A stretch of DNA of 64,000 nt from positions 229,810-293,809 of the forward strand of contig NZ_FRFE01000005.1 in NCBI RefSeq assembly GCF_900143695.1. Reading direction: 5' to 3'. The notes under the pieces were generated by a model. It saw only the letters and a program-made list of their open reading frames with translations, was not told the DNA's origin and searched no databases. The stretch is from Desulfopila aestuarii DSM 18488. GTDB taxonomy: Bacteria > Desulfobacterota > Desulfobulbia > Desulfobulbales > Desulfocapsaceae. Made by a program: the position numbers and the translations under genes. This document shows, piece by piece, positions 37,325-44,382 of the stretch. Positions within the stretch are counted from its first letter, which is position 1; each line of letters opens with the position of its first letter.

Positions 37325-37792
37325 ATGACATTCGAATCGGTTCATATTCGCCCAGCCCGACAGCAGGACATCGATGAGATGATCCTGCTGTTGAAAAGCC
37401 TCTTTACTATTGAGGCGGATTTTGCTTTTGATCCCGGCCGCCACGCCGCTGCGCTCCTGCTTCTCCTTGCCAGCGACAGTGCCATTGTATTGGTGGCCGA
37501 GGTTGACAACCGTGTTGTCGGCATGTGCAGCGGCCAGACAGTTATTTCTACCGCCGAAGGCGGCCCTGCCCTGCTGGTGGAGGATGTGGTTGTCTCAGAG
37601 CAGCTGCGGGGAAAAGGTATCGGCAGACGGTTGCTGCAAACCCTGACGGAATGGGCAAAAAGTCGCAGAATGTCCCGGATGCAACTCCTGGCCGATCGCA
37701 ACAACAGCAATGCTCTAAAATTTTATCACAAACGAGACTGGCAGAGTACCGAACTGATCTGCCTTCGTACCTACACCGGTAACAATCAGTAG
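37325..37792 (+). CDS. GNAT-family acetyltransferase in nif operon
   Basis: A 155-residue N-acetyltransferase. The acetyl-CoA loop reads EQLRGKGIGRRLLQ (Q/R-x2-G-x-G/A), preceded by the beta4 strand LLVEDVVVSE, with the C-terminal NNSNALKFYHKRDW typical of the fold. It lies 22 bases after the ferredoxin gene and before the HEPN-like gene, so it is probably co-transcribed with nitrogenase. GNAT proteins of unknown target occur in other nif clusters; the substrate here is not known. Confidence 0.82.
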   Translation: MTFESVHIRPARQQDIDEMILLLKSLFTIEADFAFDPGRHAAALLLLLASDSAIVLVAEVDNRVVGMCSGQTVISTAEGGPALLVEDVVVSEQLRGKGIGRRLLQTLTEWAKSRRMSRMQLLADRNNSNALKFYHKRDWQSTELICLRTYTGNNQ

Positions 37793-37813
37793 CAACAGAA
37801 AGCGGAGGTTACC

Positions 37814-38257
37814 ATGCAGCTCATCCAGATCCAGCCGAAAGAACAAATCATTCCCATCGACAACTGGCAGGAATATCTTCGTGATGGCGAACAGTTTCTG
37901 CGCACGGCAACACGAGCGTATGAAACCAACAAACGAGCCTTTTCCCCAGAGACACTCTACAACCTGACCGCCATGGCAATTGAGAAATACATCATGGCCT
38001 TTTTGATGCAGCGTGGAGACCTGGCGGAAAATCACACCATGGCAGATCTGGCCGCAGCACTTGAACGGCATACCGGTCCTCAGCCTGAACTTTTTGCCAA
38101 TTTACTACTGCTCGACTCATTTCAGGACATCTGCGACTTCGAATTGTCCAGATACCTCCCCATAAGCCCGCAACAGATTCCCACGATCATCGATATCGGC
38201 CACGATGTGCGACGATTTCTTGAGCCATTGTTCCATGAGAAGGAGATCGATTCATGA
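37814..38257 (+). CDS. HEPN-like small helical protein in nif operon
   Basis: 147 residues, all predicted helical. The segment MAIEKYIMAFLMQRGDLAENHTMADLAAAL has the HEPN pattern (E-K near a hydrophobic helix, then a short loop, N-H-T, then a D-L-x2-A-L helix). The catalytic R-x4-H of RNase-type HEPN proteins is not evident, so a binding or scaffold role is as likely as RNase activity. AAAGCGGAGG precedes the ATG. Its stop overlaps the next gene's ATG by four bases, so the two are translated together. The function is unknown. Confidence 0.55.
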   Translation: MQLIQIQPKEQIIPIDNWQEYLRDGEQFLRTATRAYETNKRAFSPETLYNLTAMAIEKYIMAFLMQRGDLAENHTMADLAAALERHTGPQPELFANLLLLDSFQDICDFELSRYLPISPQQIPTIIDIGHDVRRFLEPLFHEKEIDS

Positions 38258-38616
38258 ACAGTCAGACATCCGGTGGCAGCCCGCAACAGGCTGTGCCCAC
38301 CCCAATTCCCCTGCGCCCGCTCGGTCTGGTAAAAAACCTCATCGAAAGCCTAGGGCTTGACATCACCTATCTCTTTGACGATCTGATTTTTATCGAGCAT
38401 AACGCATTTCTGCTGCAGATGGGTGCGGATAAAGGTGAGGAGATCGCTGTCTGGTTCAATGAAGAATCGACACCCAGTGACCGCCCAGAGATGCTTTTAC
38501 GATTGCAGGAGGAGGGGACAACATTCGGCCTCATTATTCAGGAAAAAGGCACCTATTCTCTTTCCGACAATCACAATGGGGACGGTGTCGATATCCGCTT
38601 CAATGCCTTAATCTAA
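38254..38616 (+). CDS. Unrecognised 120-residue protein in nif operon
   Basis: No family was recognised. The first 20 residues are Pro/Gln/Ser-rich and probably disordered; residues 22-118 look like a compact alpha/beta domain (LVKNLIESLGLDITYLFDDLIFIEHNAFLLQM, then several beta strands ending VDIRFNAL). It has no cysteine, signal peptide or membrane helix. It overlaps the HEPN-like gene by ATGA, implying a physical or stoichiometric partnership with it. It is followed by 148 bases with no gene. Confidence 0.7.
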   Translation: MNSQTSGGSPQQAVPTPIPLRPLGLVKNLIESLGLDITYLFDDLIFIEHNAFLLQMGADKGEEIAVWFNEESTPSDRPEMLLRLQEEGTTFGLIIQEKGTYSLSDNHNGDGVDIRFNALI

Positions 38617-38764
38617 CTTTTTTACAAATCCACTTTGACAGAACCCGAAATCGACCCTGGCACCACCTTGAGCTTTTTTATGGAATTTCCTGCGCCGATA
38701 TGAGAAACTGTTTCCTGCACCACCCTCAGTCGCTAGAAAATCCATTCTCATAAAGGGAGTACCA

Positions 38765-39154
38765 ATGTTACGGGATCTGTCATTGGCCGCAAAATCGGCC
38801 TGCAGCAAGGAAGATCAGGAATTGCTTGTACCCATTGTCAAACAATTGAAAGAGCTGTCCGAAGTGGCCAGCAAATCGGGCATGCTTGCTCTGGAAAATG
38901 AACTACCAAAGATTGACGATCCGTTTTTCAACCTTGGCATGCAGCTCATCATTGATCGGGTTGAACCGGAAAATGTCACCGCAGTGCTCGACTCCGACAT
39001 CTACTACAACGAATCGAACGGTCGCGAACTGCTCAAGAAGATCATTATCCGGGAAGGATTGCTGCGGATTCAGGCCGGCGACACCCCACGCAACGTGGAG
39101 ATCTGCACCAGAATATTTCTCGGCAAAGTTGAGCGGGAGGCCTGGAAAAAATAA
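38765..39154 (+). CDS. Soluble MotA-like protein at the end of the nif operon
   Basis: 129 residues, no membrane helix. Residues about 35-80 (SGMLALENELPKIDDPFFNLG, then QLIIDRVEPENV) closely resemble the cytoplasmic loop of flagellar stator MotA (EGILALE...DEFFRKGLQLVVDG.DPE.V), while the rest (ELLKKIIIREGLLRIQAGDTPRNVE) was not recognised. The four MotA membrane helices are absent and there is no MotB neighbour, so a stator function is ruled out. An AAAGGGAG ribosome site supports translation. It may have been recruited as a protein-interaction domain; the role in nitrogen fixation is unknown. Confidence 0.6.
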   Translation: MLRDLSLAAKSACSKEDQELLVPIVKQLKELSEVASKSGMLALENELPKIDDPFFNLGMQLIIDRVEPENVTAVLDSDIYYNESNGRELLKKIIIREGLLRIQAGDTPRNVEICTRIFLGKVEREAWKK

Positions 39155-39171
39155 CATCCATTCTCCGGCAA

Positions 39172-39198
39172 CGCCGGGACGTTTCCACCGCCCCGGCG
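39172..39198 (+). terminator. Hairpin ending the nifH operon
   Basis: CGCCGGG pairs with CCCGGCG around a 13-base loop, 18 bases after the MotA-like gene, followed by CATCTTTTC. A moderate terminator. Confidence 0.55.
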
Positions 39199-39280
39199 CA
39201 TCTTTTCAAAACGTTTCCACAATTACTTCTCGCTTCAATATCGTCAGGCAAGTTTTTTTTGTTAACACCCTGAAAAACTG

Positions 39281-39308
39281 TTGTTGTCTCTGACGTTGCC
39301 GGTATAAT
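39281..39308 (+). promoter_or_regulatory. Sigma-70 promoter of the YhhQ-type transporter gene
   Basis: TTGTTG (39281-39286), 16 bases, and a perfect TATAAT (39303-39308). It would start transcription near 39315, leaving about 80 bases of leader that contain a small hairpin with a T-run. Confidence 0.6.
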
Positions 39309-39323
39309 GACATCCCTTCAGGA

Positions 39324-39354
39324 CCGGTTGCAACACTGACCGGAATATTTTTTT
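39324..39354 (+). terminator. Leader hairpin with T-run before the YhhQ-type gene
   Basis: CCGGT and ACCGG close a 10-base loop followed shortly by seven Ts. It sits inside the predicted leader, so it could be an attenuator. A preQ1-I consensus could not be fitted to the sequence. Confidence 0.4.
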
Positions 39355-39396
39355 ATCTCGGGTTCCCTCACCCCGACAACCAAAAAGGATACCATC

Positions 39397-40056
39397 ATGC
39401 TGGTTCTTTCCGATGCGCAGATAAAGCGCGCCCTTGTTGTTCTTGTTACTTTTCACATCATCATTATTGCCGCCAGCAATTACCTGGTGCAGATACCTGT
39501 CCAGATCTTCGGGCTGCAGACCACCTGGGGCGCTTTCAGTTTTCCTTTTGTCTATCTTGCCACCGACCTGACAGTCCGTATCTTCGGGGCCGCCGAAGCC
39601 CGACGGATCATTTTCGGGGCAATGATGCCGGCACTTGCCATCTCCTACGTGGTCTCGGTGCTCTTCTTCGAGGGCGCATTTCAAGGCGCAAGTGGATTGG
39701 CCACTCTTAACATTTTTGTGCTCCGCATCGCCTTCGCAAGCTTTGTCGCCTACGCCATCGGACAACTCGCCGACATCAAAGTCTTCACCAGACTTCGCCA
39801 GAACAAAAGCTGGTGGGTCGCGCCGTCCGCGTCCACCATTTTCGGCAATCTGCTGGACACAGTGATCTTCTTTTCCTTTGCCTTTTACGCCAGCAGCGAC
39901 GCCTTCATGGCCGCCAACTGGCCGGAAATCGCGACTGTGGACTACGGATTCAAGCTTCTCATCTCTCTTCTACTCTTTCTTCCTGCTTACGGTGTATTGC
40001 TGCGTATCCTGACCGACAGGATTCTGGTACAACCCGCCACTTTCAGCAAGGCCTGA
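39397..40056 (+). CDS. yhhQ: Queuosine-precursor transporter (YhhQ/DUF165)
   Basis: A 219-residue inner-membrane carrier with six or seven helices that imports 7-deazaguanine precursors of the tRNA base queuosine. Family marks are the N-terminal SNYLVQIPVQIFG, the VYLATDLTVRIFG element and the substrate-site region SASTIFGNLLDTVIFF. Length is normal. AAAAAGGAT precedes the ATG. It has its own promoter and is followed by a strong terminator, so it is not part of the nif operon even though it follows it. Confidence 0.88.
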   Translation: MLVLSDAQIKRALVVLVTFHIIIIAASNYLVQIPVQIFGLQTTWGAFSFPFVYLATDLTVRIFGAAEARRIIFGAMMPALAISYVVSVLFFEGAFQGASGLATLNIFVLRIAFASFVAYAIGQLADIKVFTRLRQNKSWWVAPSASTIFGNLLDTVIFFSFAFYASSDAFMAANWPEIATVDYGFKLLISLLLFLPAYGVLLRILTDRILVQPATFSKA

Positions 40057-40075
40057 AAAATAATCAGCCCAAAAG

Positions 40076-40115
40076 CCTCCGCCCGCGCAACGTCGCGGGG
40101 GCGGAGGTCATTTTT
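40076..40115 (+). terminator. Intrinsic terminator of yhhQ
   Basis: A 9-bp GC-rich stem (CCTCCGCCC and complement) with an inner CGC/GCG extension and a TCATTTTT tail, 20 bases past the stop. Confidence 0.9.
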
Positions 40116-40216
40116 CACGTGCTGCGGTTACAACAGCCTCCCTTGGTGCCACGCAGAAGAGTACACTTGCAAGAAGCAGGGATACACCTTGACGTTTTCA
40201 CGAATGTCTGCCAATA

Positions 40217-40233
40217 GTTAGTAAGATACTAAC
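40217..40233. promoter_or_regulatory. GTTAGT/ACTAAC inverted repeat
   Basis: Six-base arms around a 5-base centre, 60 bases before the phosphatidyltransferase gene. It could be an operator; there is no other support. Confidence 0.25.
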
Positions 40234-40292
40234 AACAGTTTCTGTCGGCGAAAAATATAGGCTCTCGGGCTGATACACACTACCTATATGAC

Positions 40293-40832
40293 ATGCACCT
40301 GCTTAAACTTCTGACCCCCAGCATCCTGTCCAGCTTTCGCCTTCTGGCAGCATTGCTGTTTCCCTTCTGCCCGGAAAGCTCATGGCTCTGGCTGATCGTT
40401 GTAGCTGGAATCAGCGATGCACTGGACGGCTGGCTGGCCAGAAGCTGGCATGTAGTAACCTGGCAGGGTGGGCTGATCGACGCCATCGCCGACAAGCTCT
40501 TCGTGCTCACGGTGCTGATTATCTATGTCAAGGCCGGCAAAATTGACCTGGAGTGGATTCCGGCTGTTATCTCCCGCGACCTGCTGGTACTGGCCACCGC
40601 CCTGCATATAGCCTTCAGCAGAGCCTGGGACTCATTTAAGAAAATGACTGCCCGGGCCTCGGGAAAATTGGCAACCGCCGGTCAGTTCGTGCTCTTTCTA
40701 CTGGTAGCGACAGTCCCGGATCTCACCTTCTATGCTCTGCTCTTTGCGTCGCTCTGCAGCGGGCTCTCAGCTATCGACTACGGGCGGTTGTTCGTGAAAG
40801 AACTTACCGCACGAAACCGTTCCCATGAGTGA
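40293..40832 (+). CDS. CDP-alcohol phosphatidyltransferase
   Basis: A 179-residue integral membrane enzyme that transfers a phosphatidyl group from a CDP-lipid to an alcohol. The signature D-x2-D-G-x2-A-R-x8-G-x3-D-x3-D is complete, reading SDALDGWLAR then GGLIDAIADK. It resembles PgsA in size, but the alcohol (glycerol phosphate, inositol phosphate or other) cannot be read. The following gene, a CarS-like fusion, overlaps it by eight bases, suggesting both act in the same lipid route. Confidence 0.87.
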   Translation: MHLLKLLTPSILSSFRLLAALLFPFCPESSWLWLIVVAGISDALDGWLARSWHVVTWQGGLIDAIADKLFVLTVLIIYVKAGKIDLEWIPAVISRDLLVLATALHIAFSRAWDSFKKMTARASGKLATAGQFVLFLLVATVPDLTFYALLFASLCSGLSAIDYGRLFVKELTARNRSHE

Positions 40833-42219
40833 CATTCTCCACATTGTCATCTTTCTCTTATGGGTAAATGGGTTGCCCCCGCTGGTGGCTATCCTGATTC
40901 ATGGTCGTTTCGAAAATCCTGTCGACGGAGGTCGCCTGTGGAGTGACGGTCGTCCGCTGTTCGGTCGCAACAAAACGGTTCGAGGTGTGGTAGCCGCGAC
41001 AGTGGGTGGCATACTGCTCGCCCCGTTTCTTGGTGTCCCGTGGTGGGCCGGAAGCCTGGCCGGCTTTCTTGCCATGATCGGTGATCTTACTTCCAGCTTT
41101 GTAAAGCGCAGAATGCAAATCGACAGCGGCGGCAGCGTCTTCCTGCTTGATCAGCTCTTTGAATCGCTCCTGCCGCTGCTGTTCTTCAACCTCTTTCTGC
41201 AGCTCACTCTCCTTAAGAACTTTACCACCCTCTTTCTTTTCACCCTCGTCGCCTATACCAGCTCAAGACTTTGGCTGCATATAACCGGACGGCCATTGCC
41301 AGCCAGATACCCCCGGGTCGTACAATCGATGGTTCGCTTTCATGAATGGCGGAGCTGCCATACCCCGCTGGCACGTTGGCAGGTGTGGTTCAATCTCACG
41401 AGCTTCCTCTCAGACCAGGTCCTTCTCACCTGGCTCTTTCATGTGACCGGCCTCTACAGCAAAGGCAAGAAGAATGCACTGGCAATCGGGGTGACTGAAA
41501 GAATCTTTTCCTTTTCAGAGCTACCCGAAAAATTTGACGGTCTTCGCATTCTTTTCCTCACCGACCTGCATCTCGACGGCCTGGAGGGAGTTGATCATGA
41601 ACTCTGTCGGATTGTGCAGGAAACCGACATGGATCTCTGCCTTATCGGCGGCGATCTGCGAATGAAGACCTACGGTGACAGCGACCCGGCTATCAGCAAA
41701 CTGGAGCTGGTGCTGCAGCATGTGCGCGCACCGCTTGGCTCCTTTGGCGTACTAGGCAATCATGACTGCATCGAGATGTTGCCGAATCTGGAAGACGCCG
41801 GCCTCATCATGCTTGTCAATGATGGTATTGCCATCGAACGCGACAATGAACGAATCTGGATAGCCGGGGTCGACGATCCACACTACTACCGGCTGCACGA
41901 TGTTGCCCAGGCTACCTCTGAGATTCCGGACGGCGACTTCACCATCGTTCTCGCCCATTCACCGGAAGCCTACATCGAAGCTGAAGAAAACGGTGCTCAT
42001 CTCTATCTCTGCGGCCACACCCATGGCGGCCAGGTCTGCCTTGAGCAAGGGGTACCCATTATCACCAACAGCCGCGCGCCCCGTTATACTGCTTCCGGCC
42101 CGTGGCGCCATGGCCGCATGCAGGGTTATACCAGTCGTGGAGTAGCTCCGTCATCCATTCCGGTACGCTTCAATTGCCCCGGCGAGATTGTTTGCATTAC
42201 TCTTCAACGTACGAAATAA
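40825..42219 (+). CDS. Fusion of CDP-archaeol synthase-like domain and metallophosphoesterase
   Basis: 464 residues in two parts. Residues about 1-170 form a membrane domain with the CarS/CdsA-type signature: WSDGRPLFGRNKTVRG, then MIGDLTSSFVKRR, matching the Mg-CTP site of CDP-archaeol synthase (DUF46). After a link of about 60 residues the C-terminal part (about 240-460) is a YaeI-type calcineurin-like phosphoesterase: LTDLHLDG, GGDLRMK, LGNHDC, AHSP and GHTHGGQ. It overlaps the phosphatidyltransferase gene by eight bases. A role in making and trimming an unusual CDP-activated lipid is inferred. The fusion itself is unusual; each half is individually clear. Confidence 0.75.
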   Translation: MSDILHIVIFLLWVNGLPPLVAILIHGRFENPVDGGRLWSDGRPLFGRNKTVRGVVAATVGGILLAPFLGVPWWAGSLAGFLAMIGDLTSSFVKRRMQIDSGGSVFLLDQLFESLLPLLFFNLFLQLTLLKNFTTLFLFTLVAYTSSRLWLHITGRPLPARYPRVVQSMVRFHEWRSCHTPLARWQVWFNLTSFLSDQVLLTWLFHVTGLYSKGKKNALAIGVTERIFSFSELPEKFDGLRILFLTDLHLDGLEGVDHELCRIVQETDMDLCLIGGDLRMKTYGDSDPAISKLELVLQHVRAPLGSFGVLGNHDCIEMLPNLEDAGLIMLVNDGIAIERDNERIWIAGVDDPHYYRLHDVAQATSEIPDGDFTIVLAHSPEAYIEAEENGAHLYLCGHTHGGQVCLEQGVPIITNSRAPRYTASGPWRHGRMQGYTSRGVAPSSIPVRFNCPGEIVCITLQRTK

Positions 42220-42319
42220 TTCCCCCGAAATCGTAAGGCCATTGCCCACTCAGCCCGGCCATGGTAAAGCTTTCCGGGTTCAGTATGTCCTTTCCATACC
42301 TTATTGTTTGGAGCAACAG

Positions 42320-43078
42320 ATGGAACTTGCCGGATTTTCCTTAGAGATCTTGACTATTCTTTTCTGCATTGCCGTCGTGGCAGGTCTCATCGACACTTTG
42401 GCTGGGGGCGGAGGATTGATCGTTTTACCCGCGCTTATCCTCACCGGAATCCCTCCCCACTACGCACTCGGCACCAACAAGCTGCAAGGCAGCATGGGCA
42501 CAGCCACTGCGACCATCATGATGCTCAGGAAACGGCGGGTACACCCGCAGGAAGTACGCACCCTCATGATCGCCGCTTTCCTTGGTTCAGTGCTTGGCAC
42601 CGTAGCTGTACAGTTTGTCGACACCGACATACTCTCTTTTGTGATCCCCTTGGTGCTGACCTGTATTGCCATCTATTTCCTGTTTTCACCACAACCGATA
42701 CAAGGCGGCAAAGCCGTCCTCTCAGAGCGTTCCTACCAACGCTTTGCAGTGCCTGCCATCGGCTGGTATGACGGCATGTTTGGTCCAGGTACCGGTTCGT
42801 TTTTTGCTCTGGCTGGCGTCTCGCTACGGGGCCTCGGACTGATCGATGCTACAGCCGTGGCCAAGACACTCAATTTTGCAACAAATATTGCTTCTCTTTT
42901 CGTCTTTCTTCTGGCCGGTAAAATCGTCTGGGTTGTAGGCCTGTTGATGATGGTAGGACAGATGCTCGGAGCCTGGGCCGGGTCTCATGTGCTTTTTACC
43001 ATCAATCCGAAATACCTGCGGCTGCTGGTGGTAGCCATGTGTACGGGGATGATGATCCGCTACGTATTCTATTCATGA
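42320..43078 (+). CDS. TauE/SafE-family membrane permease
   Basis: 252 residues from ATG 42320, which has GGAG seven bases upstream; the longer frame from 42188 overlaps the preceding gene. The N-terminal half carries the family repeat AGLIDTLAGGGGLIVLPALILTGIPPHYALGTNKLQG, and the second half has GWYDGMFGPGTGSFFALA. Family members export sulfite, sulfoacetate or related organosulfur anions, which fits a sulfur-metabolising organism, but the substrate is not evident. It converges on the methyltransferase gene with a 12-base gap. Confidence 0.87.
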   Translation: MELAGFSLEILTILFCIAVVAGLIDTLAGGGGLIVLPALILTGIPPHYALGTNKLQGSMGTATATIMMLRKRRVHPQEVRTLMIAAFLGSVLGTVAVQFVDTDILSFVIPLVLTCIAIYFLFSPQPIQGGKAVLSERSYQRFAVPAIGWYDGMFGPGTGSFFALAGVSLRGLGLIDATAVAKTLNFATNIASLFVFLLAGKIVWVVGLLMMVGQMLGAWAGSHVLFTINPKYLRLLVVAMCTGMMIRYVFYS

Positions 43079-43090
43079 GTTGCGAGATGT

Positions 43091-44278
43091 TCACCGCTTG
43101 CTGCCGGTCACCACATATACAGGGTCGCTCACCTGTAGCTCAAAGTAGTGAGGATCACCTTTTGGTCTGGGCCAATTGCGAAAACTGGTGGTGGTAAAAT
43201 CGGTAAACGCATTGCGTAAAACCGAAACCACATAGCTCATCCGCTCGAACTCATGGAGTTTCTGCCAGATCCGCGTCACTTTTTCAGGAAACCACCTGTT
43301 GGAGAAACTGACAATAATCTGGCCCGAGGGTCGCAGCACCCGCGCCGCCTCGCGCATCACCTGTTCCGGATTCAATAGATATTCAAAGGAGAGGTGGCAG
43401 CAGACCACATCAAAGGATTCCTTTGCAAAAGGCAGTACCGGATTCTCGTTGAGGTCATGCACCAGCCATTGCACCAGAACACTGTTGGCCTGCAACTCTT
43501 CAGCGTTCATGCCAAGGCCTGTTACAGATAAACCTTCGGGCAGATGCGACTGAACACTGCTCATCAGATCCAACACATGGTTTCCCTCACTCATACAACC
43601 TGCCATACAGGCCAACAGGTGGGCCCGTGCCTGACTGTCAAGATGCTCAACCAAACGGGGTTTTCGATAATACTGACCGTCTTCGGTACTGTCCAACCGC
43701 TCAAACCGGTCTGACTCATGAAAATCCGGATAATGTTCACGCAACAACTCAATTCCCGGCCCGTTTGTCAGAGCGTCCTCGAGCCAGTCGGCACAGCGCC
43801 CACCCCGCTGCGCTTTGGTTGGACTTATCACCGATTCGACCTGCGCGCGCACGATAATAGGAATATCGGCCAACGGATGGTTACAATCCACCTCGATGAG
43901 ATTGTCGGCAGAAGAGATGACCCGCATGGGTTGCAGGGTCTGGGGATAGATACCTGAGACACCTGAGAGAAACCCTTGGGGATACCAGCGCCCAACCCGC
44001 GGCTGGGGCTGCTGTGACAATTCCCCTGGTGGCCGCCATTGATCCGACCGAACCTTCAGGCGCCAGGAAGGGTCATAAGTGATGGTTTCGCCGTCGATCA
44101 AAGTCCTGGAGCAACCCTCGCGCATCCCTGTTAATAATTCAAGATGATCGGGCCGGAAAAAATCCCGCCACAGATTGACCGAACCACAATAGTAATGGTC
44201 GATATGGCGGGCTTCATTACTGCTATACTCTGTTCTGAGAATAATTCGTGCAATTGAATCCTGATTGATGCGGTTCAT
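43091..44278 (-). CDS. Methyltransferase-domain protein with SlyD-like N-terminal part
   Basis: 395 residues. The C-terminal part (about 215-395) is a class I SAM-dependent methyltransferase: HVLDLMSSVQSHLP (motif I without the G-x-G), LPFAKESFDVVCCHLSFEYL and EAARVLRPSGQIIVSFSNRWFPEK. Further N-terminal, about residues 120-155, the segment NLIEVDCNHPLADIPIIVRAQV resembles the FKBP/SlyD core (VDFNHPLAG), suggesting a degenerate prolyl-isomerase-like domain. The poor motif I leaves some doubt that it binds SAM in the standard way. Substrate unknown. It stands alone on this strand. Confidence 0.65.
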   Translation of the reverse strand: MNRINQDSIARIILRTEYSSNEARHIDHYYCGSVNLWRDFFRPDHLELLTGMREGCSRTLIDGETITYDPSWRLKVRSDQWRPPGELSQQPQPRVGRWYPQGFLSGVSGIYPQTLQPMRVISSADNLIEVDCNHPLADIPIIVRAQVESVISPTKAQRGGRCADWLEDALTNGPGIELLREHYPDFHESDRFERLDSTEDGQYYRKPRLVEHLDSQARAHLLACMAGCMSEGNHVLDLMSSVQSHLPEGLSVTGLGMNAEELQANSVLVQWLVHDLNENPVLPFAKESFDVVCCHLSFEYLLNPEQVMREAARVLRPSGQIIVSFSNRWFPEKVTRIWQKLHEFERMSYVVSVLRNAFTDFTTTSFRNWPRPKGDPHYFELQVSDPVYVVTGSKR

Positions 44279-44382
44279 GCTTGACCTCCGATAGTAAACG
44301 TATGTTTCCTAACAGAGTAAGCACGCTCAACGCTCTAAACAATCACAGTCGCAGCAAGGAATGACACTATCGTAAAATCTAC

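Noticed and set aside
39309..39396. preQ1 riboswitch before yhhQ
   Set aside because: The sequence could not be fitted to the preQ1-I consensus and the stem is only five base pairs; kept only as a leader hairpin.
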